Part shown: positions 62,143 to 64,000 of the stretch, piece after piece
Layout of the letters: each line of letters opens with the position of its first letter
How positions within the stretch are numbered: position 1 is the first letter of the stretch
Assembly: GCF_001625305.1 (NCBI RefSeq)
Contig: NW_017803898.1
Location: 2,880,846 to 2,944,845, forward strand
Reading direction: 5' to 3'
Length of the DNA: 64,000 nucleotides
DNA from: Branchiostoma belcheri
Taxonomy: Eukaryota > Chordata > Leptocardii > Amphioxiformes > Branchiostomatidae
Made by a program: the position numbers and the translations under genes
Notes under the pieces: generated by a model
The model's input: only the letters and a program-made list of their open reading frames with translations
Told to the model about the DNA's origin: nothing
The model's database searches: none

Positions 62143-62900
62143 ATAGAGAAATCGGAATTCTTTTTCTAGTGAAAATCAAGTCTCGTACACGTATGGTACA
62201 CGACTTACACGAACGTTCATTCATTGTTACACGTAGCAGAGTTATCCCTGCAAAGTTGCAGAGTCCTTTAACCCTTCTTATGGTTATGTTGCCGTACTGT
62301 ACATTGATGTACATTGATGTATAGTATGTTTGACAATCCGGGCAACGTTGTGACATGATGTATTCCGTTTAGTTCGATCATTTTTTTCAAAGGTTATAAG
62401 TAGCAAAGCTATCCCTCGGTTATCGCTGCAAATTGCACAGTCCTTTAACCCTCTTATGGTTATGTTGCCTTACTGTATATTGAGGTATAATATGATTAAC
62501 AATGCGGGCAACGTTGTGATATGATGCATTCCCTTTAGTTCAAAAACTATTTTTAAAATGCTATACGTAGCAGAGCTATCCCTCGGTTATCCCTGCAAAT
62601 TTTCATATGGCAGAGTCCTTTAACCCTTCTTATGGTTATCTTACCGTTCTGTATATTGATGTATGCTATGATTGACAATGCTGGCAGTGTTGTGATATGA
62701 TGTATTCCGTTTAGTTCGATCACTATAATTTTTTAAATGCTTTACGATTTGCTTGGGCCACCCTTCACAGTTACACGATTGTGACACCAGTCTCTTGGTT
62801 ATTCCTGCAAATTTTCAGATTGCAGAGTCCTTAACTCCTCTTAAGGGTTATTTCATCTCAATGACTCTCCATGTATACTATTATTGCTGCAACGACAATG

Positions 62901-64000
62901 TCAAAGACAATGTTGTGGTGCATTATTATTAGGGTTCATTATTGCTAAATGCTACACGAGTTGTATGAGCAATCATTCATTGTCGATGTTGGCAAGAGTC
63001 TCTTGATTAATTTGATTAAAACAAGGCACATCTTTTAGTCCAATTTTCATTATTGAGTTTATTGTCAAATATGATTCACGAGGGTGTTTCTACTGTTGAA
63101 GAATAATAAAAGACAACATTCAGGCAGTCTTCGAACATAAAGGTTAATCCTACGAGTTGATTGATCATTTCCCACATACAATTTTTTATAATGGCGGAAT
63201 GGCTTTAGCAATGACCCTAGAGCAAAGGGCTATTTCATTTCAATCACATTTATCTAATGACGATATCAAATATAAAACTCAGAACCCCTTTCCTATATGA
63301 CGTTGTATGTTGCAGGAATATTACATGTATGGGGCAGTCACAGGTACTTGGTGGTATAAGCTCTTGTCAATACTAAGGCGCTAGATACTCTAGAAATGGA
63401 CGAACCTGCGTCATCCCATCTATTTAACATGATTTGTCCATCTTCTGGATGTTCCTACACTCATCAAACGAGAGGTCAGGGGGTCTCAGAGGTAATATGA
63501 AACCCACTCTGGCTCGTTCAGCCAGATTAACCCATGGCTCAACGCGAAATTATTTTCGAAGTTCCATCCACAACGTGCGCTGCAACAAATCCTGGAAGTA
63601 TGGGATGAGCTGACTCGTTTTCTACTCCCTATGACCTACGCCATCTACATGCATTTGGTCCTGCATTTAAAGCCTTCAAGTCAGCTGTTTCAATCACCAT
63701 TTCCACCAATTTACGATTTACTATCAACAACAAACAGGTAAAGTTAACACACAGCACAAAAAGCTGGGTTTACCGTTTGTAGTAAAAGCCAGCAAAGTCG
63801 TGTAGTGCCGGACTATGCTATGCTATGCTATGCTATGTAATACAAAACCACGTTTATTTGTCATTAGAAATTCAATGCTGTTTACAATTTTGAAAGTAAA
63901 CTTTACCGGCTTTTACTGTAACTGCAAATATTTTTTGTGCAAACCGTTCGTGCAGATATGGGAATCTTTTTTTTTTTTCAACTAGCGAACCAAAACAAGT
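62901..64000. other. Right end of the window without a recognised gene
   Basis: A pentanucleotide run (ATGCT)n lies near 63813-63837. No other feature is supported; ORFs are short. Confidence 0.5.

Larger units (their letters stand above)
60735..62900. repeat. Minisatellite array, about 170-180 bp unit, interrupted by a LINE
   Basis: GCAGAGTCCTTTAACCCTTC or GCAGAGTCCTTAACTC(T/C)T, preceded by TTATCCCTGCAAA or a variant, occurs near 60790, 62258, 62430, 62610 and 62823. Words GGGCAACGTTGTGA, ATGTATTCCGTTTAGTTCGA and TGACAATG recur. About five units are recognisable. No gene apart from the LINE. Confidence 0.85.

Overview
The window looks like nuclear DNA of a lancelet (amphioxus, Branchiostoma). 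It is AT-rich and intron-rich, with metazoan splice sites, secreted mosaic proteins built from phase-1 domain exons, CRF-family neuropeptide exons, a tRNA-derived SINE, a truncated LINE and many MITE-like and minisatellite repeats. The genus is my inference. I see no rRNA, tRNA gene, CRISPR array or operon.

Layout: four genes are supported, all on the minus strand. (1) 4280-12388: two exons of a CRF/urocortin/DH44-type neuropeptide precursor, called CRF-B here (signal peptide exon 12154-12388, mature peptide exon 4280-4461). (2) 22932-24302, with a likely 5' UTR exon and TATA box near 25760-25867: a second CRF-type precursor, CRF-A, whose 44-residue amidated peptide closely resembles the vertebrate CRF pattern. 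(3) 29081-45236: a secreted mosaic protein of about 1086 residues and about 30 exons: signal peptide, four TSP1 domains, VWC modules interleaved with antistasin-like modules, one thyroglobulin type-1 domain, a SEA-like segment and a C-terminal C-type lectin domain. The exon phases chain through the whole model except around the SEA-like segment, where boundaries are less sure. (4) 48172-49587: an intronless-coding secreted leucine-rich repeat protein.

Between genes, 1-22 kb and 46-48 kb hold several TIR or fold-back element families, E2F-like TTCCCGCGCGCGGGAA palindromes, an interstitial telomere-like tract and a 72-bp perfect palindrome. From about 50.9 to 63 kb the sequence is mostly minisatellite-like arrays (units about 85-375 bp), with one SINE and one 5'-truncated LINE that still show target-site duplications.

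Recurrent theme: short tandem duplications that span a splice junction, each leaving a decayed partial exon beside the intact one. They occur at CRF-A exon 2, CRF-B exon 1, at least five exons of the mosaic gene and the LRR gene. CRF-A and CRF-B would be secreted peptide ligands. The mosaic and LRR proteins would be extracellular. Nothing shows that the four genes work in one pathway.
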